NCBI GenBank assembly: GCA_944324825.1
Contig: CALUXU010000003.1
Span: 1-64,000, forward strand
Length of the DNA: 64,000 bases
Source: Candidatus Gastranaerophilales bacterium
GTDB lineage: Bacteria > Cyanobacteriota > Vampirovibrionia > Gastranaerophilales > Gastranaerophilaceae
Direction of reading: 5' to 3'
In this document: piece after piece, positions 55,269 to 64,000 of the stretch
Layout of the letters: every line of letters starts with the position of its first letter
How positions within the stretch are numbered: position 1 is the first letter of the stretch
The notes under the pieces: model-generated
Database searches by the model: none
What the model saw: only the letters and a program-made list of their open reading frames with translations
What the model was told of the DNA's origin: nothing
Made by a program: the position numbers and the translations under genes

Positions 55269-56510
55269 ATGGATACCACGTTTGCACGACCGAATGTCGA
55301 GAAGCTCCTATTGTTGGGAGTCAATTTAGCTTTACTCTGCGGATTAATCTCCGCCCAGAGCGTTTTTGTACTGGCGGACAATGTCAAAATTGTTAATGGC
55401 ATAGCCGTGTCGCCACTGGTAAACAACACGCGGCTGGATGCCTCAGCAGATAAGATAATCCGGGAAGAGAATAAGTTAGCAGAATTCAACCAACAAATTA
55501 GCCGTAAGTATAGGTATGGAACCATTTATACAGTAGAAGACGGCCTCAAACATATAAGAATGACGAAGTATTACAAAGGCAGACCTGTAAGATTAAATAT
55601 AATTGAAGCTGATTTTAATATTAATCCTGAGTTGAAAATCGCACCGGTTATGGCCTCTGACAAACTTCAAAGAAAGGCGTCCATTTCCTCTATGGCACGC
55701 AAAAGTAACTCGCTTGCAGCTGTAAACGGTGCTTTTTTTAAACCTCAAACAGGATGTCCTTTAGGAACTCTTATGATAGACGGAAAAATTTACACCGGCC
55801 CTATTCATAACAGAGTATCAATGGGATTTTTCGAAGACGGATACGCAATGGAGAGAATACAGTTTAATGCGTACCTCAAAAAAGGATTTGATAAAATACA
55901 GGTTGATAACATGAATCAGCCGAGAATGCTGTCAACAGCAGTTATTGCCTATACACCGGACTGGGGAGCATATTCAACAATAACCCCTAAATACGGAACA
56001 CAGATTGTTGTTGCAGATAACGAAGTTACAGCCATAACCGTTTCCAGGGCCGCTATACCTGAAAACGGTTATGTGCTTGTCGGTCCTAAGAGTAAACTTG
56101 GCGGATTAAAAGTCGGCGACAGAGTCAATTTAAACGTCAGCACCTCGCCTGATTGGGATAACGTTAAACATATAATAAGCGGCGGCCCTTATCTTGTTAA
56201 AGACGGAGAAATCTTTGTTGATATGACCGCACAAAAACTTGGCTGCATAGGCGGCAGAAACCCTAGAACAGCAATCGGATATACAAAAGATAATCATATA
56301 ATACTTATTACGGCAGACGGTCGTGAAGGCTCTTCTATCGGGCTTACACTTAATGAACTGGCTCACTTGATGCAATCTCTCGGCTGCGTCAATGCAATGA
56401 ATTTAGACGGCGGCGGCTCAACCGTTATGTACGTTAAAGGTAACATCGTTAACAAGCCTCCGATAAAAGGCGGAATAGCACTTTCAAATGCTATCGGAAT
56501 ATATAAATAA
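55269..56510 (+). CDS. Exported phosphodiester glycosidase-like protein (NAGPA domain)
   Basis: A 413-residue protein with an N-terminal membrane-targeting segment (LLLLGVNLALLCGLISAQS, residues about 13-31). The NAGPA/DUF2233 domain spans about 130-413: AAVNGAFFKPQTGCPLGT, ISGGPYLVKDG, GGRNPRTAIGYTKD and the catalytic-type NLDGGGSTVMYV. In eukaryotes the domain removes GlcNAc from phosphodiesters; bacterial members act on envelope sugars. The frame opens at 55200, but AAGGG selects ATG 55269. Monocistronic, with its own promoter and terminator. Confidence 0.85.
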   Translation: MDTTFARPNVEKLLLLGVNLALLCGLISAQSVFVLADNVKIVNGIAVSPLVNNTRLDASADKIIREENKLAEFNQQISRKYRYGTIYTVEDGLKHIRMTKYYKGRPVRLNIIEADFNINPELKIAPVMASDKLQRKASISSMARKSNSLAAVNGAFFKPQTGCPLGTLMIDGKIYTGPIHNRVSMGFFEDGYAMERIQFNAYLKKGFDKIQVDNMNQPRMLSTAVIAYTPDWGAYSTITPKYGTQIVVADNEVTAITVSRAAIPENGYVLVGPKSKLGGLKVGDRVNLNVSTSPDWDNVKHIISGGPYLVKDGEIFVDMTAQKLGCIGGRNPRTAIGYTKDNHIILITADGREGSSIGLTLNELAHLMQSLGCVNAMNLDGGGSTVMYVKGNIVNKPPIKGGIALSNAIGIYK

Positions 56511-56533
56511 TTGAAGTTGCTTAGCACATACAA

Positions 56534-56565
56534 AAAGAGGTTGAATTTCAACCTCTTTCTTTTTA
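56534..56565 (+). terminator. Rho-independent terminator
   Basis: AAAGAGGTTGA (56534-56544) pairs perfectly with TCAACCTCTTT (56548-56558), followed by a T-rich run. Confidence 0.92.
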
Positions 56566-56594
56566 TTACTTTTATGTTTGATGGGTTAAAGCAA

Positions 56595-57242
56595 GTAGGA
56601 TGTGGTAAATCTTTGATTTACCGCATCAAAAATTTTTATCAATAAAATTATTCATAATTTAAATCTGCAATTTTATATTTATCTTCAAAATTACACCAAT
56701 CTGTTTCATAATATCCGTTTTTAACAAATTTGTTAAACGTTGAATATTTCCAATCCTTTGGTACAATTTGATAATGTTTCATCGGATTATAATGTATGTA
56801 ATCTATGTGACGGTATAAATCTTCTTCGTTTCTAATTGTATGTTCCCAAAAACGTCTTTGCCAGATATCACGTTCTTGGCGTTTAATGTTACTTTCTCGT
56901 TGTCTATAATCTGCAATAGTATTAATATCAATCTTTTTAGAAAAAGTCCGTTTTATCAATAGAATTATTTTTGAGTACTCTTTAATGTTATTAGGTTTTA
57001 TTAGTAAATGTACATGGTCTTTCATTACACAAATTGCATAAATCTCAAAATTATAATATTTATGAGTATTCTTGATAGAAAATTTTAATAATTCAATATT
57101 TTCAATCAAAATATTACGTCTCTTGCTTGTTACAATGGTAATAAAAATTATACTATTTGGAATATATAATCTTTTGTAATTCATAGATGTATTTTAGCAT
57201 ATATTAAAAGATGCGGTAAATCAAAGATTTACCACATCCTAC
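56595..57242 (-). mobile_element. RAYT transposase flanked by perfect 33-bp inverted repeats (REPtron-like)
   Basis: The 33 bases at 56595-56627 are the exact reverse complement of 57210-57242. Each arm is itself a palindromic hairpin (GGTAAATC...GATTTACC). They enclose a single Y1 transposase gene. This is the arrangement of a REP-associated tyrosine transposase with its REP pair. Confidence 0.9.
56648..57184 (-). CDS. REP-associated tyrosine transposase (Y1/HUH)
   Basis: A 178-residue Y1 transposase. The HUH motif is MKDHVHLLI, and the catalytic tyrosine lies in the helix LYRHIDYIHYNPMKH. RFWEHTIRNEEDLYRH is typical of the RAYT subfamily. Members nick single-stranded palindromic repeats and move them. 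It is intact, with no frameshift. The flanking inverted repeats are its likely substrate. Confidence 0.9.
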   Translation of the reverse strand: MNYKRLYIPNSIIFITIVTSKRRNILIENIELLKFSIKNTHKYYNFEIYAICVMKDHVHLLIKPNNIKEYSKIILLIKRTFSKKIDINTIADYRQRESNIKRQERDIWQRRFWEHTIRNEEDLYRHIDYIHYNPMKHYQIVPKDWKYSTFNKFVKNGYYETDWCNFEDKYKIADLNYE

Positions 57243-57299
57243 TTACTACTTAGCCGCATTACCAATCACGATTCACGATTCACAAAAATACCCCTACCC

Positions 57300-58781
57300 C
57301 TAGCCTTTGCAGACGAGTAAATCAGGAGCAAGCGCTTTATAGAATTCATTTGCCTGTTCAAATTTGTACGCAACATTGAACAATTTTGCTTCGTGAAGCT
57401 GCGGAGCCATAATCTGCAAACCGACAGGCATGCCGTCAGAATCAAATCCTGCAGGAACACTCAATGCCGGAATACCTGCAAGGTTAGAAGAAATTGTCGC
57501 AATATCTGTCAAATACATCGCAAGCGGGTCTTCGGTTCTTGAGCCCAAATCAAATGCGGTATTCGGACAAGTTGGAGCGATTAGAGCATCTACTTTTTTG
57601 AATACTTCAACAAAGTCATCTGTTACCAATCTTCTCATTTGTTGAGCCTTTTTGTAGTACGCATCGTAGTAACCTGAGCTTAGCGCATAAGTTCCAAGCA
57701 TGATTCTACGTTTAACCTCATCGCCGAACCCTTCCGCACGGGATTTGCAGTATAAATCAAGAAGATTTTCAGGGTTTGGAGTTCTGTAACCGTATCTTAC
57801 CCCGTCAAATCTTGCGAGGTTTGAACTGCATTCAGCAGTTGCAAGAATATAATAAATCCCGATTGAATATTTAATCTTCGGCAGAGAAACTTCAACGATT
57901 TCTGCGCCTAATTTCTTATACGTTTCAACAGCATTTTCAATAGCTTTTTGAACACAAGGAGAAACACCTTCTCCCATTAATTCTTTAACCAGACCGATTT
58001 TCATTCCTTTGATATCGTTATTCAAAGATTGTGAATAATGTTCAACCGGCAGATTCAAAGATGTGGAATCATGAGGATCGTGACCGGATATAACTTCAAG
58101 AAGATTAGCAGCATCTTCAACAGTTCTTGCGAAAGGTCCAATCTGGTCTAATGATGATGCGAACGCAATCAGCCCGTATCTTGATACTTTACCGTAGGTC
58201 GGCTTCATACCGACAACACCGCAAAAGCTTGCAGGCAAACGAATACTTCCGCCGGTATCGGAACCGAGTGCAAGTGTTGATTCACACGCAGCAACAGCAG
58301 CGGCAGAACCGCCTGATGAGCCGCCCGGAACTTTGTTTAAGTTCCAAGGGTTATGAACTTTTTTGAATGCAGAGTTTTCGTTTGATGAACCCATTGCAAA
58401 TTCGTCAAGGTTTGTTTTACCGACAATCGGTACAAGGTTATCAAGAAGTTTTTGTGTAACCGTTGCGTTGTAAGGTGATACAAAGTTTTCAAGAATTTTG
58501 CTTGATGCGGTTGTTTTAGAACCGATAAGGTTCATATTATCCTTTAATGCAAGAGGAATACCTGCCAAAAGAGGTAATTCTTCGCCTTTTGCAATCTTTT
58601 CATCAACTTTTTTAGCGGTTTCAAGCGCTGTATCTTCGGTTAATGAATTGAACGCACCCAGTTTTTCATCTATTTCTTTAATCTTGTTTATTGCTGCAGT
58701 AGTTAATTCCACAGCAGAAACTTCTTTATTTCTAAGAGCTTTACTTTGCTCTGCGGCACTCTTTTTCAATAATTCGTTCAT
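57300..58781 (-). CDS. gatA: Glutamyl-tRNA(Gln) amidotransferase subunit A
   Basis: A 493-residue amidase that frees ammonia from glutamine for GatB to amidate Glu-tRNA(Gln) or Asp-tRNA(Asn). The amidase signature GGSSGGSAAAVAA and LALGSDTGGSIRLPASFCG give the Ser-cisSer-Lys triad (K in LALKDNMNL). C-terminal substrate features are complete. gatB and gatC are not in the window. Third gene of a leftward operon behind thrB. Confidence 0.96.
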   Translation of the reverse strand: MNELLKKSAAEQSKALRNKEVSAVELTTAAINKIKEIDEKLGAFNSLTEDTALETAKKVDEKIAKGEELPLLAGIPLALKDNMNLIGSKTTASSKILENFVSPYNATVTQKLLDNLVPIVGKTNLDEFAMGSSNENSAFKKVHNPWNLNKVPGGSSGGSAAAVAACESTLALGSDTGGSIRLPASFCGVVGMKPTYGKVSRYGLIAFASSLDQIGPFARTVEDAANLLEVISGHDPHDSTSLNLPVEHYSQSLNNDIKGMKIGLVKELMGEGVSPCVQKAIENAVETYKKLGAEIVEVSLPKIKYSIGIYYILATAECSSNLARFDGVRYGYRTPNPENLLDLYCKSRAEGFGDEVKRRIMLGTYALSSGYYDAYYKKAQQMRRLVTDDFVEVFKKVDALIAPTCPNTAFDLGSRTEDPLAMYLTDIATISSNLAGIPALSVPAGFDSDGMPVGLQIMAPQLHEAKLFNVAYKFEQANEFYKALAPDLLVCKG

Positions 58782-58838
58782 AACTTCTCCTAATAATTTC
58801 CTTAGCTGGTTAAATTATACCAGAAAAATAAATAAAAG

Positions 58839-59780
58839 TTATCCGCTAATAACAGTTGCACCGTTATTTTCTACTTTTAATGATTTAATCTCGGCTTTTA
58901 CGTTTAAATTATTCATGACCTCTGATATTTTAGACTTAGCCTTATCAACGGCAGACTGTTTCGCAATAACAAGCACGGCAGAGCCGGCACCGCTTAAAAC
59001 ACATCCGAAAATATCTTCATCGTGTTTTATTGATTCAGAAATTTCATCCATCCAAGGAACAAGCTTAGAGCGGTACGGCTGATGAAGTTTATCGGATAAT
59101 GCAGCCTTCATAAGCTCGTCATCAACAGTATTTACCGCCTGAATAAACATTCCCATTCTTTTGGTGTTGTATACGGCATCCTGCATTGGAACTGTTTCAG
59201 GAAGAACAGAGCGTGAAATTTCTGTTGCAAGTTCAACGTCAGGGATACATACTATAATCGCCCACTCATCAGGCCAGTGTATTTTTCTGTATAAAATACT
59301 TCCGTCATCCTCCATTGAAGAAAGCACCAAACCGCCTACAACAGCAGGAGTAACGTTATCCGGATGCCCTTCAATCTCTGTTGCAATAGAAAGTATCGCA
59401 GATTCGTCGGCCGGTTCCCCAAGAAGGTGGTTTGCAGCCATCAATGCACCGACAATAACCGCTGCGGAACTTCCAAGCCCTCTGGTGACAGGGATTGTTG
59501 TCTGAATGTTAATCTTAAGCTCTGACGGGGTCTGACCGATAGAATTGTATAACAGCTCAACAGCTTTATATACAATACTGTTCTCATCACGCGGAATATG
59601 GTCAATTATAAGATCATCATAACTTTCATCCTGCGCAAGAATATTTATCTCTACACCTGTTCCCGGCAAAACTGTTTCATCAATAGTCACGGTGTTATAA
59701 ATCGGCAGAGCAACACCTAAACAATCGAATCCCGGACCTAAATTTGCTGATGTAGCAGGAACTTTTACACTAACTTTCAT
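58839..59780 (-). CDS. thrB: Homoserine kinase
   Basis: A 313-residue GHMP kinase phosphorylating homoserine in threonine synthesis. ATSANLGPGFDCLG at the N-terminus and the ATP-binding motif PVTRGLGSSAAVIVGA are family hallmarks; VLSGAGSAVLVIA near the C-terminus is the third GHMP motif. It sits 57 bases before gatA and 12 after an HD gene. Confidence 0.95.
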   Translation of the reverse strand: MKVSVKVPATSANLGPGFDCLGVALPIYNTVTIDETVLPGTGVEINILAQDESYDDLIIDHIPRDENSIVYKAVELLYNSIGQTPSELKINIQTTIPVTRGLGSSAAVIVGALMAANHLLGEPADESAILSIATEIEGHPDNVTPAVVGGLVLSSMEDDGSILYRKIHWPDEWAIIVCIPDVELATEISRSVLPETVPMQDAVYNTKRMGMFIQAVNTVDDELMKAALSDKLHQPYRSKLVPWMDEISESIKHDEDIFGCVLSGAGSAVLVIAKQSAVDKAKSKISEVMNNLNVKAEIKSLKVENNGATVISG

Positions 59781-59792
59781 GAACTTCCTCTC

Positions 59793-60620
59793 TTACAACA
59801 TTGTAACACTTGTCTTGCCGTATTTTGCGGACAAATCGTCAACGTGATGAATGAAATAAACATATGATTCCAAATCTTTTTCATTCAAGTCAACAATAGC
59901 CCCCCAATCAGTACGGCCATGATGCGCTGCAATCATTTTTGCAACTCGCTTAAACCCTTGAGTCATACATATTGAATACCCGTATAACGAGTGGGTAATC
60001 CATTCTTTGCGGAAATCTTCATCGTAATCAATCATTCCGTTTTCGGCATCAATAGTGTATTCAAATATTTTCCCGATATCATGAAGAATACAAGCCGCAA
60101 TTGCCTCATCTCTGTTGATATCCTGAAACAAAATCTTAATATTGTTATCTGCTATTTCAATACATTCAAGAATATGAACCAATAGTCCGCCCAAATAATT
60201 GTGGTGCATTGTTTTTGCCGCAGGCGAAACTTTGATTTTGTCCTCGTATTTTTTGAAATAGTCAAGAATAAACGTTCTTAATTCCGTATCAGAGATACTT
60301 TTGATGTATTCCAGAATTTTGTTATAAGCCTTCTCTCTTTCATCCTCGGAAAGCCCCATCTTTGCTTCTTTAATCAACTCAAGAGATGTAATCAAGCAGT
60401 TATTAAACCTTTCGTTAAAAGAAGCCGTCACAATCCTTACGATATTCCCGATACGGAACAGTTTTAAATCCATACGGTTGAGTGCCTCTTCCCAGAGCAC
60501 ACAGTTGAGAACCGTTTCTGTTGCAGGGTCTTTTAATTGCAACTTACCCATTTTGGTTCCGGCTTTTGTGTCGCCGACTGAAAAAGAAACGACTTCGTAA
60601 TGTATTTCCGTACTAAACAT
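59793..60620 (-). CDS. OB-fold/HD-domain protein (YhaM-like exoribonuclease)
   Basis: A 275-residue protein with an N-terminal OB-like domain (about 1-90, GTKMGKLQLKDPATETVLNC) and an HD domain whose motif is CILHDIGKIFEY, with further ligands in ITHSLYGYS and MIAAHHGR. This order matches the YhaM/CMP-binding-factor family of 3'-5' exoribonucleases. A TTG at 60621-60623 is in frame, but GGGAGA upstream selects ATG 60620. First gene of the operon with thrB and gatA. Confidence 0.85.
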   Translation of the reverse strand: MFSTEIHYEVVSFSVGDTKAGTKMGKLQLKDPATETVLNCVLWEEALNRMDLKLFRIGNIVRIVTASFNERFNNCLITSLELIKEAKMGLSEDEREKAYNKILEYIKSISDTELRTFILDYFKKYEDKIKVSPAAKTMHHNYLGGLLVHILECIEIADNNIKILFQDINRDEAIAACILHDIGKIFEYTIDAENGMIDYDEDFRKEWITHSLYGYSICMTQGFKRVAKMIAAHHGRTDWGAIVDLNEKDLESYVYFIHHVDDLSAKYGKTSVTML

Positions 60621-60800
60621 CAATATCTCCCATAGTATTAACTTCTTTATAGTACTACAAACAAGGATTTTTTGTATTTTGTTAACAAATGTAACTTTAA
60701 CCGTAAAAAACTAGCAACTTTTTTCATTTTAAATACTTTGTATATATGTAAGCGGGAACTAAGAGTAATATCTTATACAAAAAATAAAGGGAATTTAATT

Positions 60801-60989
60801 ATGTCAAGAGTTTTAATATCAATGCCGGAAAGATTTTTAGATGAAATAGATAACGTAGCAGAAAACGAAAACCGTTCACGTTCAGAACTTATTCGTGAAG
60901 CACTTCGTACCTATATTCATCGCAACCGCGTTAGAACATCAGCTTACGCACAACGCAACGCTGAACTTCTGGACGCACTGTTAGATTAG
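60801..60989 (+). CDS. Ribbon-helix-helix transcriptional regulator
   Basis: A 62-residue CopG/MetJ-type DNA-binding protein. A beta strand (RVLISMPERFLDEIDNVA), then NRSRSELIREALRTYIHR, gives the RHH fold that acts as a dimer. The C-terminal tail is RVRTSAYAQRNAELLDALLD. The frame opens at 60672, but AAAGGGA before ATG 60801 sets the start. No toxin partner gene adjoins, so it is a stand-alone regulator; a terminator follows. Confidence 0.9.
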   Translation: MSRVLISMPERFLDEIDNVAENENRSRSELIREALRTYIHRNRVRTSAYAQRNAELLDALLD

Positions 60990-61044
60990 TAATTAATTTT
61001 GGGAATTAGGTAAGTTTTATTCAGTAAATGTATTTATTTTAAAT

Positions 61045-61073
61045 CGGCTGGCGGTTATTCGTCAGCCGTTTTT
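61045..61073 (+). terminator. Rho-independent terminator
   Basis: CGGCTGGCG (61045-61053) pairs with CGTCAGCCG (61060-61068, one G-T pair), followed by a T run. Confidence 0.85.
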
Positions 61074-61137
61074 ATTGAAAAGTCCAACATTAATAATTTA
61101 TTTTGGGGTGAACCCCAACTGCAATTTCAATATTTTT

Positions 61138-61207
61138 ATTAAGCAATGTAACAATTTTAAATAGCTGTCCCGATGCAACTTAAGTTTGGAGCAAGTTTAA
61201 CCGTTAA
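61138..61207 (+). promoter_or_regulatory. Shared upstream motif and sigma-28-like promoter of the second MGMSSSQ gene
   Basis: ATTAAGCAATGTAACA (61138-61153) resembles the ATTAACTTATGTAAC word before the GLUG gene. TTAAGTTT (61180-61187), 12 bases, then ACCGTTAA (61200-61207) resembles TAAAGTTT-N11-GCCGATAA. The ATG at 61245 is 37 bases further. Confidence 0.4.
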
Positions 61208-61244
61208 CCGTAGTAAGGAATATTTTAGGAAAGCGCGCAATAAA

Positions 61245-63074
61245 ATGGGAATGTCGTCATCACAGGCTAGACTGTTGTCGTTGACAGCAAGACAGCACAA
61301 TATCGAGTTAAGGTCTCAACAGCTTGAGGCCCAAAAACTTATGCTGGCGAACGATTCCGACCAAGTTTATATAAATTACCTAAATGCCCTTGATGCAAAG
61401 AAAACCATTGCCAATATTGCTCTTGACGACGGCACTATCGGCGATACGCTTTTGACTGCAAATAAAATATTCACTTACGGCGACTTAGACAAGCAATATT
61501 CCTTAAAAGCGCAAAACGGCAAAACCCTTGTATCATCGTCATTGCACGATGCTTATCAATCAACAAATTCCTTAAACGATTTTCTTAAAAAATTCGGGTT
61601 AGTGTCTGATGTCGCCTATTCCGTTGAAATAGTAGAGAGAAACCCTGCCTATGATAATGCTGTCGATAGGTATGAGGGCGATTATGAACAGTGGCAGCAA
61701 GAAATGGAGGATTACGAACAGAAATACAAAGATTACCTGAATAAGCACAAATACTGGGAAGAAACTGAATATCCTAATTGGGAAGCAGATGAACCGCAAA
61801 GAGATGACCCTAAATACACAACAACAACAGAAAATCTGGGGGATAAATTTAAAAATGCCGGCAGCAGCTGTTACAACACAGCTCTTGGCGGTGGTTTTGG
61901 ATGTTATCAACACATATTGGCTCACATTATCGATTACGGTACAACTACGGGATTCGGAACAGACGGTTGTAATGAATCCTGGTATAACGGAACCAATAAT
62001 AAATACACAACAACTACCGGTGAAAGTTTTGTGATTTCCAGCAGTGAAATAACAGGTGCCGGCATGGATGACAACGGCGGGACAAAATGTCAAACAATGA
62101 AAGAAGTTTCTGAAAAAATTGATGATGAAACACATTACAAAGCAGCAATCAAAGAAGGTGAAACCTGTGATGTTAATGCTTCATCAACTGAAGGGGAAAA
62201 ACTTCTGAGCAAATGGAACACTGATGGTACACTTAAATCAATAAAACAATGGGCCAAAGATTTATTCTATCTTTGCGATAATTACAACTCGCGCGGCATA
62301 ACAAGTGCACAACTTAAACAAAGTGTAACCGATTTCCAAGAAGGTTTGGCAGGTTCTGTCAACTTTAATGAACCACTGTATAACAGTGATCACATTATTT
62401 GGGAAGGTAAGGAGCCTGATGAACCGCTGCCGCCTGTCGGACCGCCGATTGAGCCGGATATCAACGATTATATCGGTGGACTGCAGCCTGAAAACGTATG
62501 GACGGAAAACCGTCAGGGAACAACCTTCTCCGACAAAAACCTTGCACAGTGGTATATTAACCTCTGGTACAAGATGGAAGGACTCGACGAAACACCTAAG
62601 ATAAAAGAAGAAGTTGTATTTGACGAAAATACTCAAAAGAATATTTACTTGTATTCAGTAGATAATATCGGTAAATCAGCAACAAACTACACAACAAACG
62701 GTTATCTCGGAACACCGGAAAATGAAAATTATCTGGTGCTCCAGGATGATATGCTTTCAAATAACAAATGGATTACAAATGTCTTGAACGAAGGATTTGT
62801 TCAAATACAGGTATTTGATGGCAACCTGAATAAATTCATTGATACTTCAACTGCCGTTGATACAAAACTGCAAACAGTTACGGACACACAAGCAATTAAG
62901 ACGGCAGAAGCACAGTACGAAAAAGACATGAATAAAATCAATGCCAAAGAATCCAAGATAGACCAAAAACTTCAAGAGCTTGAAGCCGACAGAGATGCCG
63001 TTAAAACGCAGCAAGATGCACTCAAAAAAGTTATACAGGATAATATTGACCTATCATTCAAATTATTTAGTTAG
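61245..63074 (+). CDS. MGMSSSQ-family protein, second paralogue
   Basis: A 609-residue protein of unknown function. The frame continues to ATG 61173, but the conserved MGMSSSQ start and the paralogue support ATG 61245. The N-terminal 55 and C-terminal 65 residues match the 895-residue protein at 17971-20658 (MGMSSSQARLLSLTARQH; YEKDMNKINAKESKID; DLSFKLFS). The centre differs: a charged coil (about 150-190, EQWQQEMEDYEQKYKDYL), cysteines at intervals, and proline-rich PDEPLPPVGPPIEPD near residue 395. No signal peptide or membrane helix. Possibly an exported structural protein; inference. Confidence 0.8.
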   Translation: MGMSSSQARLLSLTARQHNIELRSQQLEAQKLMLANDSDQVYINYLNALDAKKTIANIALDDGTIGDTLLTANKIFTYGDLDKQYSLKAQNGKTLVSSSLHDAYQSTNSLNDFLKKFGLVSDVAYSVEIVERNPAYDNAVDRYEGDYEQWQQEMEDYEQKYKDYLNKHKYWEETEYPNWEADEPQRDDPKYTTTTENLGDKFKNAGSSCYNTALGGGFGCYQHILAHIIDYGTTTGFGTDGCNESWYNGTNNKYTTTTGESFVISSSEITGAGMDDNGGTKCQTMKEVSEKIDDETHYKAAIKEGETCDVNASSTEGEKLLSKWNTDGTLKSIKQWAKDLFYLCDNYNSRGITSAQLKQSVTDFQEGLAGSVNFNEPLYNSDHIIWEGKEPDEPLPPVGPPIEPDINDYIGGLQPENVWTENRQGTTFSDKNLAQWYINLWYKMEGLDETPKIKEEVVFDENTQKNIYLYSVDNIGKSATNYTTNGYLGTPENENYLVLQDDMLSNNKWITNVLNEGFVQIQVFDGNLNKFIDTSTAVDTKLQTVTDTQAIKTAEAQYEKDMNKINAKESKIDQKLQELEADRDAVKTQQDALKKVIQDNIDLSFKLFS

Positions 63075-63225
63075 AAATGCGGCTAAGCAGTTAGGCAGTT
63101 AAGCGGCTAAGTGTATTTTTTAGCAAGTTTTTAGTGGATACTTCTGTATTGCCTCTTTGGGGGAGAGGCCGCAGCTGTGTTTGAACAAGGTGAAAACTAC
63201 AGATGCGAGTGAGGGTTAGTTTCTA
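63075..63225 (+). repeat. 9-nt-period repeats and 40-bp module
   Basis: GCGGCTAAGCAGTTAGGCAG starts the tract at 63078, and the CCGCAGCTGTG module occupies 63169-63208 with one changed base in its right arm. The order matches one unit of the 21.2-kb array. It lies between two convergent genes. Confidence 0.9.
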
Positions 63226-63262
63226 CTCCAACAAAACAATTCTAAAACATCAGAATGACGTC

Positions 63263-64000
<738 letters not shown>

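Overview
The window is AT-rich bacterial chromosome using the standard genetic code. It has short intergenic gaps, ATG/GTG/TTG starts and clear AGGAG-type ribosome sites. The gene content is a didermic or cell-wall-bearing heterotroph: MurC/MurB/Ddl/FtsQ, PlsC acyltransferases, TolC-like exported proteins, many TPR proteins, rubrerythrin, and flagellar-type FlaG and FliS relatives. Two proteins begin with the N-terminal signature MGMSSSQARLLSLTARQH, which I recall from gut Gastranaerophilales (Melainabacteria/Vampirovibrionia). I infer that group with moderate confidence; no rRNA is present to confirm it.

Layout. 0-8.7 kb: methyltransferase and FAD enzyme, rubrerythrin, HEAT-like protein, two PlsC paralogues, phosphohexomutase-coaD and a XerD-like recombinase. 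8.7-17.2 kb: murC-murB-ddl-ftsQ-ffh, then an oxidoreductase-pgsA-trmL-nnrD operon. 17.5-17.95 kb: RNase P RNA (minus strand) with an unusual insertion bounded by a perfect 31-bp direct repeat. 18-20.7 kb: a GLUG-repeat protein with conserved ends. 20.8-22.3 kb: a DUF559 gene and a three-unit repeat array. 22.3-27.8 kb: a three-gene operon of a GH13-like enzyme and two lineage-specific membrane proteins. 28.4-30.4 kb: an unknown protein divergent from a flaG/fliS/fliT-like cluster. 30.7-34.4 kb: engB, a small ORF, a TPR lipoprotein-like or exported protein and xerC. 34.8-44.3 kb: an unknown protein and a 2637-residue multidomain protein. 44.5-46 kb: a second DUF559 gene and a TPR protein. 46.2-54.8 kb: one long co-directional run (two exported TolC-like proteins, GAF/HD-GYP, exported TPR, two NarL-type regulators, pentapeptide protein, J-domain protein, QueE). 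54.8-55.2 kb: a cluster of strong hairpins. 55.3-64 kb: exported phosphodiester glycosidase-like protein, RAYT transposase inside perfect inverted repeats, a gatA/thrB/HD-OB operon, a ribbon-helix-helix regulator, the second MGMSSSQ protein and the C-terminal part of ilvC.

Themes. (1) The giant protein and both MGMSSSQ proteins lack signal peptides but are preceded by sequences resembling flagellar sigma-28 promoters and by a shared ATTAANNNATGTAA motif. With the flaG-fliS-fliT-like cluster this suggests, but does not prove, a regulon exported by a flagellar-type secretion apparatus. (2) The intergenic regions hold a layered family of palindromic repeats: 40-bp and about 100-bp modules inserted into a common CTCACCC...GGAGAGGG scaffold, degenerate 9-nt-period repeats, and MITE-like elements. 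Two DUF559 nuclease-fold genes sit directly against these repeats, and a RAYT transposase has its own separate repeat pair. (3) rnpB carries an insertion that could fold in two alternative ways.

No tRNA, rRNA or CRISPR array was recognised.
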